The translations under genes were made by a program, and so were the position numbers. DNA of 64,000 nt from Armatimonadota bacterium (GTDB lineage: Bacteria; Armatimonadota; Fimbriimonadia; Fimbriimonadales; Fimbriimonadaceae), in the NCBI GenBank assembly GCA_018268255.1, contig JAFDWX010000008.1, positions 277,269 to 341,268 of the forward strand. The letters run 5' to 3'. Of this stretch, positions 1 to 9,774 are shown one piece after another. Positions within the stretch are counted from its first letter, which is position 1; every line of letters begins with the position of its first letter. The notes under the pieces were generated by a model that ran no database searches, was not told the DNA's origin, and worked only from the letters and a program-made list of their open reading frames with translations.

Positions 1-584
1 TGGGTCACCACAAATCCGTCGTTCGACAAGATGCGCAAGCAGTCTTGGTAAAAGACGTCCGTGAATAAACTGGCGCTGATCTCCCCATCCTCTTCTTCGT
101 AAGTATCCGTGGCATCGATTACGATCAGATCGTAGGGTTCAAGTTCATGCTTCACGAACGGGAAGGCGTCTCCGATGGTGAGGTGGACGCGCGGATCATC
201 AAACGCGCCATTGCTCAGGTTGGGAAGGTGCGTACGGCATGCATCGACAACCCCTTGATCGATTTCGACCATGTCGATACGCTCGAGCGGGTGCTTGCAG
301 AGTTCCCGGAGCACGCCACCATCGCCTCCGCCCACGACCAACGCTCTCTTTGGGTTGGATACAGCGCCGAGGGGAATGTGGACCAAAGCCTCATGATATG
401 CATGCTCGTCCAGCTCTGCGAGCTGGATATGGCCGTCCAAAAGCAGCATCTTCCCAAACACTTCTGTGTCCAGAATTTCGATGTGCTGAAACTCAGTCTG
501 GTTAGCAAAAACTCGGTCCGATACCTTCACGTTGAACGTGAATTTATCGGACCGAATTGGATATGAAAGCGAACTCCCGGCCAT
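1..584 (-). CDS. speE: Spermidine synthase-family aminopropyltransferase, partial (C-terminus off the left edge)
   Basis: Transfers the aminopropyl group of decarboxylated S-adenosylmethionine to a polyamine acceptor in the cytoplasm. The first 194 residues are visible, from the ATG at 582-584; the rest lies beyond base 1. Seen directly: YHE at about residues 63-65, the nucleotide-binding loop GGGDGGVLRE at about 85-94, VEID at about 106-109 and GDAF at about 138-141, all in family order. The usual D-x-x-D-P-x-G-P acceptor-site loop reads ATDTYEEE (about 158-165), so the acceptor may differ from putrescine. It starts 18 bp after the protease gene at 603-2837 and probably shares its transcript. 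A second, different family member lies at 17852-18781. Family certain, substrate not. Confidence 0.88.
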   Translation of the reverse strand, partial: MAGSSLSYPIRSDKFTFNVKVSDRVFANQTEFQHIEILDTEVFGKMLLLDGHIQLAELDEHAYHEALVHIPLGAVSNPKRALVVGGGDGGVLRELCKHPLERIDMVEIDQGVVDACRTHLPNLSNGAFDDPRVHLTIGDAFPFVKHELEPYDLIVIDATDTYEEEDGEISASLFTDVFYQDCLRILSNDGFVVT

Positions 585-602
585 CGTCGGGAGGATACCG
601 AG

Positions 603-2837
603 TTATGATCCGAACTGGTCGAAATGACTGCTCATGATCAGGTAATCGAAGATCGTAATGAACTTATCTCCATCGAGGTCTGCGCCTTCGTTGGGACTTG
701 AGAGCGCAACGGCCGTGTCGAACGCATTGCTCAGCATCACGTAGTCAAAAATCGAGACCACGTTATCCCCGTCACAGTCACCGTTCCTCAACGAGGCGTT
801 CACGTTGGAAGCACTGCTACTTGAGTTAAGATCGACCGTTCCAGCGTTGGATTTTAGCCAGTGGCTGGCCTTGATCTTTACCAAATAATCCCCGTTTGCC
901 GCGGGCATAGTCGCTGTGTAGTTGCCGCTGGCGTCCAAAGTGGTCGAAACCCATTGTTGGAGTTGCGTGCCGGCGGTGTTCCAAAGTTCGACGGTGATCG
1001 GTCTTTTGAGGACCGTGCCAAGAAACTCCTGCAGAGTGACTTTGCCGGAGATGGTCTTGGAGCCAACCACGTCCCCCGTGTTGACGAGCAACCGAAAGTC
1101 GTTCCAGGTTCCGACGTTGCCCGCTGTCGTGTCGTAAACATCGACTCGCCAAGTGCCGGTCGCCGACTCGCCCCAGAACGCGTTGCTCAAAAACGTCCAG
1201 TCAATGAGGCTCCCGTTATCGCTGGTCGAGCGGTAGCTCATTCGGCTGGTGTAACCCGATGGCGAGGTCACCTTGATTTGGATATCACCACGAAACGGGT
1301 GGGTGATTCGGGCTTTCACCCGGACATCTTCCACTTTTCCGCTGCCCGTCACTGTATAGGAACGTGAGACTGCTGCACCATTGTCGGGAATAGCAGTGCT
1401 GACATCGATGACGCCTGAATCAAACGTGACCCTTGGGGTCGTGCCAGCGTAAGTTGCAGCCTGCTGGGTGATCGCGTCCGCATCAATAAGGCCGAAACCG
1501 TAGTTCTGATTAAAGTGGTAGCCGGCGGCGTTTGTTCTCCAGCCTCCATCGCTCGAAAGCGTCGAATCTCCGGAGTTCACGATCTTGCACGTTCGAGCAA
1601 GAAGGTGTTTGGCGAAGCGACTATCCGCGTTCGGGTTGACTTGCTTGACCAGCGCCATGATGCCCACAACAAGGGGAGTCGCAGAACTCGTCCCTCCGAA
1701 CCCGTTGGTGTAGTTTTGGTCGGCCATGCCGTTATAGCCGAGCGATCCGGTTCGATCGGTGGTAGTAATGCCGAGACCACCGCTGGCGCTGCTGGGGGCG
1801 GTGCAGGTCACGTTCGCTCCGAAGCTGGAGTACGACGAGAAACTTCCCGTGCTTCCCAGGGCAGCAACCGTTACGACATCGCTGGAGGTCAGCAGATCCT
1901 GCTTGTTGGCATCCTGCGCCCAACTGCCTCGCCAGTTGCCCGCGGCATAGCAGTGGATCGTCTTGGCTGCCATCGAGAGCTCGGTAGCTGCCACTCCAAG
2001 GGGATCGGGAACAAACGGCTCCGTGTATCCATATGAGTGGTTCTTGACCTCAATAAAGTGATTGGGCAAAGCGCTGTGGAACATGACTGCGTCTGCCAAC
2101 TGGGCGTCGGTAAATGTGTCCGTAAACCCGATTCTCTGGCAGCTGACGCTTGCATTCGGAGCTGCTCCCGTAACACCGATTCCGTTGCCCCCTCTCGCTG
2201 CCGCCACGCCGGAAACTGAGGTGCCATGAAAATCGCCCGTCCCGGGAGCTGGATCAGCATCCCCACCAAAGAAATCGTAGCTATGGGTGGCCGAATAGTT
2301 GGCGCTAAGGTCGGGGTGCGTATATTCCATCCCATCGTCAACCACACCAATGGTCACTCCGAGTCCGGTGAGGTCCCGATTCCACGCGGGAATGATGTTG
2401 ACATCCAATCCCGCCGTCATCGTGTTGTTGAGGTGCCATTGGCCGTAGGAGCCGCTCCAGGGATAGTAAGGATCGTTCGGGGTGAACGCACATCGGACTA
2501 CCTTGGAAGCCCGGACCTGAAATACCTCGTTTTGGTGACCCCGCCGAGCATATTCAGAGGCCAGAGCTGAGGCGTACCGAACAGACGGCGCCGCAAAAAC
2601 ATGAAAATCGGGATTGCTTTCAAACGTGCTTTGGTATTGGAGCCCGTTGGCCATCGCAAATTCTGTGGGATTGGAATTCGGTGCCAATCGAACGACCACC
2701 TGGTTGGTGAATATAGGTTGGGTTGGCTGTGCGTGCCGGATCGTTTCGCGAGTGCTGAAATCCTCAAGGCGCGCACTCGGCGCCGCATACCCCTGTGACG
2801 CGACCACGACAAAACCCAAAAGCGCAATTCGTTTCAT
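603..2837 (-). CDS. Secreted subtilisin-like (S8) protease with P-domain and dockerin-like C-terminus
   Basis: Extracytoplasmic serine endopeptidase of 744 residues. A signal peptide (MKRIALLGFVVVASQGYA) comes first. The S8 domain carries the catalytic Asp in VVDDG (about residue 167), His in FHGTS (about 204) and Ser in GGTSSATP (about 384). A proprotein-convertase P-domain follows at about 480-590 (ITHPFRGD, ESATGTWRVDVYD), then a carboxypeptidase-regulatory-like beta-sandwich. The last 55 residues hold two calcium-binding dockerin-like repeats (GDCDGDNVVSIFDYVML and ADLDGDKFITIFDYLIM). The ATG at 2835-2837 is preferred because it puts the hydrophobic core directly after a lysine-arginine pair; a TTG four codons upstream (2849) is possible. 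Divergent from nuoG across about 200 bp. Target unknown. Confidence 0.93.
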   Translation of the reverse strand: MKRIALLGFVVVASQGYAAPSARLEDFSTRETIRHAQPTQPIFTNQVVVRLAPNSNPTEFAMANGLQYQSTFESNPDFHVFAAPSVRYASALASEYARRGHQNEVFQVRASKVVRCAFTPNDPYYPWSGSYGQWHLNNTMTAGLDVNIIPAWNRDLTGLGVTIGVVDDGMEYTHPDLSANYSATHSYDFFGGDADPAPGTGDFHGTSVSGVAAARGGNGIGVTGAAPNASVSCQRIGFTDTFTDAQLADAVMFHSALPNHFIEVKNHSYGYTEPFVPDPLGVAATELSMAAKTIHCYAAGNWRGSWAQDANKQDLLTSSDVVTVAALGSTGSFSSYSSFGANVTCTAPSSASGGLGITTTDRTGSLGYNGMADQNYTNGFGGTSSATPLVVGIMALVKQVNPNADSRFAKHLLARTCKIVNSGDSTLSSDGGWRTNAAGYHFNQNYGFGLIDADAITQQAATYAGTTPRVTFDSGVIDVSTAIPDNGAAVSRSYTVTGSGKVEDVRVKARITHPFRGDIQIKVTSPSGYTSRMSYRSTSDNGSLIDWTFLSNAFWGESATGTWRVDVYDTTAGNVGTWNDFRLLVNTGDVVGSKTISGKVTLQEFLGTVLKRPITVELWNTAGTQLQQWVSTTLDASGNYTATMPAANGDYLVKIKASHWLKSNAGTVDLNSSSSASNVNASLRNGDCDGDNVVSIFDYVMLSNAFDTAVALSSPNEGADLDGDKFITIFDYLIMSSHFDQFGS

Positions 2838-3044
2838 ATTTCTGGACAATTCCTAATAGTTGTGACGATCACTAGATTGTACAAGCAGTTCACGTTAAGC
2901 CCAAGCTCTATCGTGAAGTAGCTCTTAAATGTACGAGCGGAAAACCGTTTCCATTACGGGTCGCACCGAGGTAGCCCCCGGATAATCGCACCGTTTTCTG
3001 AGGTACAAGTGGGAGGTAGACACGTAGTCTTTTTCAGGTTCCTT

Positions 3045-5225
3045 ATGGCAGCGCTTGAATCACAAGAAATGGTCACGATCACGGTCAACGACGTGGATCT
3101 GCAGGTTCCCAAAGGGGAGTTGATCGTTGAATCCGTCAAGCGATTGGGGCTTGAGATCCCCATTTTTTGCTACCACCCCCGGATGAAGCCGGTTGGGATG
3201 TGCCGCATGTGCTTGGTGGAGGTGGGGTTCAAACAGCAGGACGGCACCGTCCGAAAAATGCCAAAACCTCAGGCGGGATGCACGCTGCCGGCAGACAATA
3301 ACATGGTCATCTACACGGACTCAGAGATGGTCCACAGAGACCGAAAGGGTGTCCTGGAATTCCTGCTTATCAACCACCCATTGGATTGCCCCATCTGTGA
3401 CCGGGGAGGGGAATGCCCCCTGCAAAACAACACGCTTTTCTACGGCCCGAGTACGAGTCGCTTCACAGAAGTCAAACGCCACGCGCTCAAAGCATTTCCC
3501 CTCAGCAAGTACGTGACTCTCGACTTGGAACGCTGCATTCAATGCGGCAGGTGCGTTCGTTTCACCGAAGAAATCAGCGGCGATTCGCAATTGGCATTTC
3601 GATTTAGGGGCGCTTCGATGCAGCCTTCGACCTTCCAGATGCACGAGTTTGAGTCGAAGTTCAGCGGTAACGTTATCGAGATTTGCCCGGTTGGAGCACT
3701 GACATCCAGCCGGTATCGCTTCCGCGCACGTCCATGGGACCTCGCAACCCGACCAGCGATTTGTACGAACTGCTCCAATGGATGCAACATCTGGTTCGAC
3801 TACCGAGCCGGAAAAATGGTCCGCATCAATGGGCGCACCAACGAGGCGGTCAACGAAGAATGGACGTGCGACCGCGGAAAGTTCGGCCACGATTGGTACA
3901 ACTCCGAGCGCAGATTGAAGCAGCCTATGCTCCGCAAGGGTGACAAAATGGTGCCCGTTTCTTGGGCTGAGGCCTATGAAGCGATCCTCCAAGCGTGTCC
4001 TCCAAGCGCAGGCAAAATGGGAGGACTCGTCGCCGGGACGGTTTCGAACGAGGGGCTATACCTCTTCCAAAAGATGCTGAGGGAAGTCTTCGGTAGCAAT
4101 CACGTCGATTACCGTTGGACGCGGAATCGGCTGTCGTCCAGTCATCCGTTGTCTGTTGGAGCCAATCCTTCGAACAAGTTGACGCCGATTGCCGCGTACG
4201 AATTGTTTGATTCGGCGTTGATCTTCGCGACCGCTCTTGCCGATGAGCAACCGATGATCTACCTTCGGCTCCGCAAAGGCTGGTCGTCCAAGGGCACTAA
4301 GGTCGTGGTCTTTGCCGATCGGCCAGTTGAGGAGAAGGGGTTCGCTGCCCTGACTGTGCACTATCGCCCCGGATCGGAGGATCACGTTGCCGAAGGGCTT
4401 CTGAAGGCTGGTCTGGCAGCCGGAAAGGTCATGGTTCCCGGCGAAGTTCGGGAGAAAATCGAAGCCCTGTCTTTCGACCGAATCGCCTCGTTCTGTGATG
4501 TAACCGAAGGTCAATTTAGGCAGGCCGTGGACCTGCTCTCGGGGACCGGCGTTGTCGTAAGTTCACAGTCCCTCCTGGATCTGCCTGAAGGCGTGAAAAC
4601 GCTTGAGATTCTTGCAGATTTTTCGAATGGCTTAGGCTTTGATTTCAACTGCTATGCACTTGGGGCGAACGACGAAGGCGCGGCTCGACTTGGCGTCCTT
4701 CCCGACCGGTTACCCAACGGGCGCCCTTTGGCGGAGCCAGGATTGGACACGGCGGGAATTTTGGATGCCGCCGCAAGGGCAAGAATTTCCGCGCTTTGGG
4801 TTGTCGAAGGAGATCCAATTTCTCGGTACCACGAAAAAGGTGATGTCGTCCTAGCATTGGAAAATGTCGACTTTTTGATCTACCAAGGGACGCTTGCCAA
4901 CGAAACGGCGAATTATGCGAGCGTCATTTTGCCGATGGAAGCTCCCGCGGAGCAAGAGGGCACCTACACCAATGTCGAGGGCCGAGTGCAGCGCATGATC
5001 CAAGTCGTCCAAGAGCCGGGCGACGCAAAGCAGGCTTGGCGTATCTTCGGAGAGATTTTGCTGAGGTCGGGCCACTCGAAGCCGTACTTCAGCGCTAGTG
5101 AGGTGATGGAGGAAATTGCACAGGTCGTGCCATCGTTTGGCGAGGTCACATACGATCGCTTGGAAGGAGAAGGACTTCATCTTCCCCTGGCGACCTCCAC
5201 GGACGTCCTTTCTGAAGTCAATTAA
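3045..5225 (+). CDS. nuoG: NADH-quinone oxidoreductase subunit G
   Basis: Large iron-sulfur subunit of complex I that passes electrons from the NADH module toward the quinone site; cytoplasmic peripheral arm. From the ATG at 3045 the protein is 726 residues. Cluster ligands are visible in order: C42, C53, C56, C79 for [2Fe-2S]; H111, C115, C118, C124 for the His-ligated [4Fe-4S]; C164, C167, C170, C214 for a second [4Fe-4S]; and C240, C243, C247, C275 at the molybdopterin-oxidoreductase-like domain. An in-frame GTG at 3009 is less likely and an ATG at 3069 is possible. First gene of the plus-strand complex I cluster; no nuoE or nuoF precedes it. Confidence 0.95.
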   Translation: MAALESQEMVTITVNDVDLQVPKGELIVESVKRLGLEIPIFCYHPRMKPVGMCRMCLVEVGFKQQDGTVRKMPKPQAGCTLPADNNMVIYTDSEMVHRDRKGVLEFLLINHPLDCPICDRGGECPLQNNTLFYGPSTSRFTEVKRHALKAFPLSKYVTLDLERCIQCGRCVRFTEEISGDSQLAFRFRGASMQPSTFQMHEFESKFSGNVIEICPVGALTSSRYRFRARPWDLATRPAICTNCSNGCNIWFDYRAGKMVRINGRTNEAVNEEWTCDRGKFGHDWYNSERRLKQPMLRKGDKMVPVSWAEAYEAILQACPPSAGKMGGLVAGTVSNEGLYLFQKMLREVFGSNHVDYRWTRNRLSSSHPLSVGANPSNKLTPIAAYELFDSALIFATALADEQPMIYLRLRKGWSSKGTKVVVFADRPVEEKGFAALTVHYRPGSEDHVAEGLLKAGLAAGKVMVPGEVREKIEALSFDRIASFCDVTEGQFRQAVDLLSGTGVVVSSQSLLDLPEGVKTLEILADFSNGLGFDFNCYALGANDEGAARLGVLPDRLPNGRPLAEPGLDTAGILDAAARARISALWVVEGDPISRYHEKGDVVLALENVDFLIYQGTLANETANYASVILPMEAPAEQEGTYTNVEGRVQRMIQVVQEPGDAKQAWRIFGEILLRSGHSKPYFSASEVMEEIAQVVPSFGEVTYDRLEGEGLHLPLATSTDVLSEVN

Positions 5226-5314
5226 CGTCTTTGATCTCTGGGCGTTGACGCCCGGATCGGTACGTCGCAGGGACCCCGAAGGTTCCATTTGAACGGGTAA
5301 AGTAACGAGGTTAT

Positions 5315-6622
5315 ATGCAGGAGTGGCTTGAGGGTCTTCACCCCGCAATATTGGCGCTGATCAAGGTGCTGCTGTTCGTAGTACCTCTCCTCATGCTCGT
5401 ACCCGGGCTGATCTGGTGGGAACGCCGTCTGCTCAGTTGGATGCAGGACCGAATTGGGCCGAACCGAACGGGAACCATCACGCTTAAGAGCGGCAAGAAG
5501 ATCAAGCTTTTTGGTTTGCTTCAACCCATCGCGGATGGCATCAAGCTCTTTTTCAAGGAAGATGTCACGCCGAACAGCATTGATCGGCTGATTTACTTTC
5601 TGGCACCGGCAATTGCTCTGTTTCCGGCCTTTGCGCTGGGAGGAACAGTGCCCTTGGGTCCAAGCTATGGGATCTACGGTCTACTGACTCCGATCGCTAA
5701 CGTCGACATCGGCGTTCTGTATTTCCTCGCCATTTCCTCGCTGGGAGTTTACGGCGTGGTGCTCGGGGGATATGCGAGCAACAACAAATACTCGCTGATG
5801 GGTGGTTTGAGAGGGTCCGCCCAGCTAATCAGCTATGAACTAGCGATGGGCGTATCGCTGGCCTGCATCGTCATGGCCTCAGGCTCGCTCCGGCTAACCG
5901 ATATTCTGAAGACTCAGGAGCAAGCTCTCTGGGGCGCAGTGCCTTGGCTCCAAAACTGGTTCATCTTTACCCCGTTCGGGTTGCTTTCCGCAGTGATTTT
6001 TGGCATTTGCATGGTTGCCGAAACCAATCGCGTTCCGTTCGACCTGCCCGAGGCTGAGAACGAGATTATCGCCGGCTATCACACCGAGTACAGCTCGATG
6101 AAGTTTGCGGTGTACTTCATGGGCGAATATGCGGCGATGTTCGTATTCAGCGGGATATTTGCCACTGTGTTTGTCGGTGGATACAACCTTCTCCCGATCA
6201 ACTGGGAATACCTGATGGACAGTCAGTGGGTTGGGCAGTTTGCCACGCTGATGCACAACTTGCAGTATTGGCTGGCTCCGTTGGTGTTCTTGTTCAAGTG
6301 TGCGGTCGGAATCACGTTCTACATCTGGTTCCGGGCAACACTCCCGAGGCTCCGATATGACCAACTGATGTCCTTGGGCTGGAAAAACTTGCTTCCAACT
6401 GCCGTGCTCAATTTCATTGTCGTGGCGATTTGGATCCTGGTGACCAAGATCCACAGCACGCTGATGGGCATTGTCGCAGGAGCCTTGGCGTACGTCCTCC
6501 TTTACTTCTTATTCAAGAGCTTTTTGGGTGCGACGCGCGACAAACCGATTTTGCAGAAACGAACTTTGGACTACATGCCCGAACCTCCCAAGCCTCAATC
6601 CAATCCGGTGACGGGCGCATGA
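5315..6622 (+). CDS. nuoH: NADH-quinone oxidoreductase subunit H
   Basis: Membrane subunit of complex I (ND1 homologue) that forms much of the quinone chamber. Signature stretches are present: WWERRLLSWMQDRIGPNR near residue 31, SLGVYGVVLGGYASNNKYSL near 145 and the ETNRVPFDLPEAENE loop near 237. At 435 residues it is longer than the usual 320-350; the extra length is a further membrane segment (about 388-408) and a hydrophilic tail rich in proline. An 89-bp spacer separates it from nuoG. Start is the ATG at 5315. nuoI, which normally follows nuoH, is absent here. Confidence 0.95.
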   Translation: MQEWLEGLHPAILALIKVLLFVVPLLMLVPGLIWWERRLLSWMQDRIGPNRTGTITLKSGKKIKLFGLLQPIADGIKLFFKEDVTPNSIDRLIYFLAPAIALFPAFALGGTVPLGPSYGIYGLLTPIANVDIGVLYFLAISSLGVYGVVLGGYASNNKYSLMGGLRGSAQLISYELAMGVSLACIVMASGSLRLTDILKTQEQALWGAVPWLQNWFIFTPFGLLSAVIFGICMVAETNRVPFDLPEAENEIIAGYHTEYSSMKFAVYFMGEYAAMFVFSGIFATVFVGGYNLLPINWEYLMDSQWVGQFATLMHNLQYWLAPLVFLFKCAVGITFYIWFRATLPRLRYDQLMSLGWKNLLPTAVLNFIVVAIWILVTKIHSTLMGIVAGALAYVLLYFLFKSFLGATRDKPILQKRTLDYMPEPPKPQSNPVTGA

Positions 6623-6674
6623 GTTCTGGCTTACGACAACAAATCATGGATGACTCAAGATTCGGAGGGAACGC

Positions 6675-7190
6675 GTGAACCTTCCTGTCACGGGCGAGCA
6701 GCTGACGTTCATGGCATTGGCGGGGATCGCCGCGCTTATGGCGGTGGGGGTTGTGGTTCTTAACAACCCTGTCCGATCGGCAATGTGCCTGGTGGTCAAT
6801 TTCTTTTTCCTCGCGTTCATCTACTTCACCCTGAACGCACAGCTTTTGGGAATTTCTCAGATACTGGTCTACACGGGTGCGATCATGGTCTTGTTCCTCT
6901 TCGTGGTGATGCTGCTCAACCTCGGCGGGAAGCAGATCTTCAAGGAGCGGAGAGATTTTAAACCGATCCTGGGAATGGTTGTCGGAGTCAGCCTATTCGG
7001 CATGATTTCCTCCCAACTTATCCTGCCCATGCTCAAGGTAGATCAGATTCGAGCAGACAACGCATACGGAGCACCGCAGAGCATCGGCAAAACCTTGTTT
7101 ACCAACTACGTCTGGCCCTTTGAAATCGCCAGCGTGCTGCTTCTGGTCGGAATCGTTGGATCGATTCTCTTGGCCAAGAGGAGGGTTTAG
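6675..7190 (+). CDS. nuoJ: NADH-quinone oxidoreductase subunit J
   Basis: Small hydrophobic complex I subunit (ND6 homologue) of 171 residues with five predicted membrane helices. The conserved ILVYTGAIMVLFLFVVMLL helix, which carries the pi-bulge of the family, lies at about residues 61-79. Translation starts at the GTG at 6675, preceded by a good ribosome-binding site (GGAGGGA at 6665-6671). It follows nuoH by 52 bp and precedes nuoK by 3 bp. Confidence 0.94.
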   Translation: MNLPVTGEQLTFMALAGIAALMAVGVVVLNNPVRSAMCLVVNFFFLAFIYFTLNAQLLGISQILVYTGAIMVLFLFVVMLLNLGGKQIFKERRDFKPILGMVVGVSLFGMISSQLILPMLKVDQIRADNAYGAPQSIGKTLFTNYVWPFEIASVLLLVGIVGSILLAKRRV

Positions 7191-7193
7191 GAT

Positions 7194-7562
7194 ATGGGAG
7201 CACCCGCACAACCGGTTCTTCAAAGTGTTCCCCTAGGCTGGTATCTGGCTTTGGGCCTGTTCACGTTCATAACCGGCGCGGTTGGAGTCGTTGTTCGCCG
7301 AAACCCGGTGGTCGTTTTCATGTGCATCGAGCTCATGCTGAATTCGGTGAACTTGACTTTTCTGGCGTTTGCCCGATATTCCCCGACGGTTGTGCCCGGA
7401 ATGGCGAACGATCCGCAGACCTGGATGACCGGGCAGATGATGGTGATTTTTGTGATGGCAGTGGCTGCGGCAGAGGTTGCCGTCGGGCTCGGCATCATCA
7501 TGGCAATTTTCAGGCTTCGTAATGAGGTCGATGTCGACGATATGAGTGCATTGAGAGGCTAA
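7194..7562 (+). CDS. nuoK: NADH-quinone oxidoreductase subunit K
   Basis: Antiporter-like small membrane subunit of complex I (ND4L homologue), 122 residues, slightly longer than the usual 100 because of about 20 extra N-terminal residues. Family features: three helices, the buried glutamate in CIELMLNSVNL (about residues 44-54) and the second in AAAEVAVGL (about 91-99). The ATG at 7194 lies 3 bp after the nuoJ stop, so the two are probably translationally coupled. Confidence 0.94.
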   Translation: MGAPAQPVLQSVPLGWYLALGLFTFITGAVGVVVRRNPVVVFMCIELMLNSVNLTFLAFARYSPTVVPGMANDPQTWMTGQMMVIFVMAVAAAEVAVGLGIIMAIFRLRNEVDVDDMSALRG

Positions 7563-7569
7563 CCCACGG

Positions 7570-9774
7570 ATGGATTTTAAGTTGATTTGGCTTGTCCTCG
7601 GGCTCCCGGTGCTCGGATTCTTGATCCAAGCTTTCTTTGGCGGAAGAGTGATCTCTCGCATGGGTGCTGCCTCCGGGCGCAAGGTCATGGGCTGGCTCGC
7701 TGTGCTGCCTATCGCGGGCGCATTCGGCGCCGCGGTCGGCATCACGATGGAACTCGCCAAGCGAGCTGCCGAGGACCGAGCGGTGGTGGAAACCCTGTTC
7801 AGCTGGATCAGGATTGCGAGCATCAACGTGCCGTTCGAGGTCCGCATCGATCCGCTCTCCATGACAATGGTGCTGATCATCACCGGCATCGGGGCGCTGA
7901 TCCATCTGTACGCCACAGGCTACATGGCCGAGGAAAAGGATTACTCCCGGTTCTTCACATACATGAACCTGTTTGTCGCGTTCATGCTCGTTCTGGTGCT
8001 TGGCAATAACCTCGTCTTGCTATTCATCGGTTGGGAAGGCGTAGGACTCTGCAGCTACCTTCTGATCGGCTTTTGGTACAAGGATCTCGCCAACTCGCGA
8101 GCGGCAAATAAAGCTTTCATCGTGAACCGAATCGGTGACTGGGGAATGACCCTGGGAATGTTCATGATCGTGGCGATGATTGCGGGGAATCTGGGACAGT
8201 TCCAAGGGGTGGAAGGCAGATACCTCAGTTATGACGTGGTCTTTAGCTCGACCGCGATCGAGATATTCCGCTCGAATCCAGGAATTACCACCGCCATTGC
8301 TCTCCTGCTCTTTGTGGGTGCGATGGGTAAATCGGCGCAGTTTCCGCTGTACATCTGGCTTCCGGACGCAATGGCAGGTCCGACTCCCGTTTCGGCTCTT
8401 ATCCACGCCGCCACAATGGTTACTTCAGGCGTCGTGTTGCTCAACCGCTGCAACGTGATCTTCCAACTTTCTCCGGTCGCTAGTTCAGTGGTCTGTGTCA
8501 TCGGGGCGTTTACAGCGCTTTTCGCTGCCCTTATCGCGTTCGGCCAGACCGACATCAAGAAGGTTCTGGCTTATTCAACGGTTTCTCAGCTCGGATACAT
8601 GTTCATCGCGTGCGGTGCGGGCGCCTACTGGGCCGGTCTGTTCCACGTGACGACCCACGCCTTTTTCAAGGCTCTGTTGTTCTTGGGCTCAGGCGCAGTT
8701 ATCCACGCCATGGCGCACAACCAGGACATGCGGAACTATGGAAACCTGCTGAAGTACCTGAAAATTACAGGATGGACGATGGTCATCGGATGGCTTGCGA
8801 TTTCCGGTGTGGCCGTCTGGACGTTCTTCGGATTCGCGGGCTTCTATTCCAAAGAGTCCATTCTGGGTGCGGCCTTTGGCAACAACTTCGCCTCGATCAA
8901 CGGAGTCAACTACGGGTTCTATTCCGCCGCCGTTGGTTTGCTGGTGGCATTGCTCACTTCGCTCTACATGACGCGCATGACGATGCTCACATTCTTCGGA
9001 AATGAAGAACGATGGAAGCTAATTCCCGCACACTCGCACGCCGAGCATAGCGATCACGCGCACCATGCGAGCCATGCGCACGAACACGAACACGACCATC
9101 ATGGCCCCGATGTAGAGTCGTTCTTCTTCAACGAGGAAGAACTCGCTTTAGCGCATGCGCACGAAGACCACGAGCATCATCACGAATTGGACGAAAACCA
9201 CGTGCCGCACGAAGTACCGACCAGCATGTGGATGCCGCTCGTCATTCTCGCGGCGCTATCGGTTCTCGGCGGTTTTGTGCTTGCGCAGAACAACGTCTTC
9301 GAATACTGGCTCTATCCCAAAGGTGAGCTGACGATCCTAGGCGAGTTGGAGCACCATCCGCATTGGCACGAACTCCTGGTCGGGCTCAGCACGGTCGCCG
9401 CATACGGAGGGATCTTGATCGGATACTTGATCTACCGGAAAGGGTTGCCCAAGAGCGAAGGTTGGGACCTGTCTGCGTGGAATCCGTTCCGAAGAGCCGC
9501 AGGCAACCAATTTGGCTACGACAAATCGATGGTGGACATCGGTGTAGACGGAGGAGGTGCCCTTGCGAATTTCTCCTGGAAAGTGCTTGACGCCAAGGGT
9601 GTGGACGGAGTTGTGAATGGCCTGGGAGGAATCAGCGCAGGGATCGGGCGCGCCTTTGGGGCTGTCCAGTCAGGATTTGTTAGGAGCTATGCGTTGCTGA
9701 TGATGTTGGGAGGTGCCGGATTGGTGGGTTACCTTGTGTACCTTCTCACGGTTGCGCAAGGAGGTGCACGATGA
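7570..9774 (+). CDS. nuoL: NADH-quinone oxidoreductase subunit L, with a histidine-rich loop
   Basis: Distal proton-pumping antiporter-like subunit of complex I, 734 residues. Core motifs are intact: GWEGVGLCSYLLIGFW (about 156-171), the lysine region MGKSAQFPLYIWLPDAM (about 253-269), STVSQLGYM (about 337-345) and HAFFKALLFLGSG (about 364-376). Between the antiporter core and the C-terminal part lies an unusual hydrophilic insert at about residues 487-556 (bases 9028-9238) with roughly 20 histidines interleaved with Glu, Asp and Ala. Such a stretch could bind divalent metal; this is an inference. The C-terminus resembles the lateral-helix region. Its stop overlaps the nuoM start by 4 bp (ATGA). 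Confidence 0.95.
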   Translation: MDFKLIWLVLGLPVLGFLIQAFFGGRVISRMGAASGRKVMGWLAVLPIAGAFGAAVGITMELAKRAAEDRAVVETLFSWIRIASINVPFEVRIDPLSMTMVLIITGIGALIHLYATGYMAEEKDYSRFFTYMNLFVAFMLVLVLGNNLVLLFIGWEGVGLCSYLLIGFWYKDLANSRAANKAFIVNRIGDWGMTLGMFMIVAMIAGNLGQFQGVEGRYLSYDVVFSSTAIEIFRSNPGITTAIALLLFVGAMGKSAQFPLYIWLPDAMAGPTPVSALIHAATMVTSGVVLLNRCNVIFQLSPVASSVVCVIGAFTALFAALIAFGQTDIKKVLAYSTVSQLGYMFIACGAGAYWAGLFHVTTHAFFKALLFLGSGAVIHAMAHNQDMRNYGNLLKYLKITGWTMVIGWLAISGVAVWTFFGFAGFYSKESILGAAFGNNFASINGVNYGFYSAAVGLLVALLTSLYMTRMTMLTFFGNEERWKLIPAHSHAEHSDHAHHASHAHEHEHDHHGPDVESFFFNEEELALAHAHEDHEHHHELDENHVPHEVPTSMWMPLVILAALSVLGGFVLAQNNVFEYWLYPKGELTILGELEHHPHWHELLVGLSTVAAYGGILIGYLIYRKGLPKSEGWDLSAWNPFRRAAGNQFGYDKSMVDIGVDGGGALANFSWKVLDAKGVDGVVNGLGGISAGIGRAFGAVQSGFVRSYALLMMLGGAGLVGYLVYLLTVAQGGAR

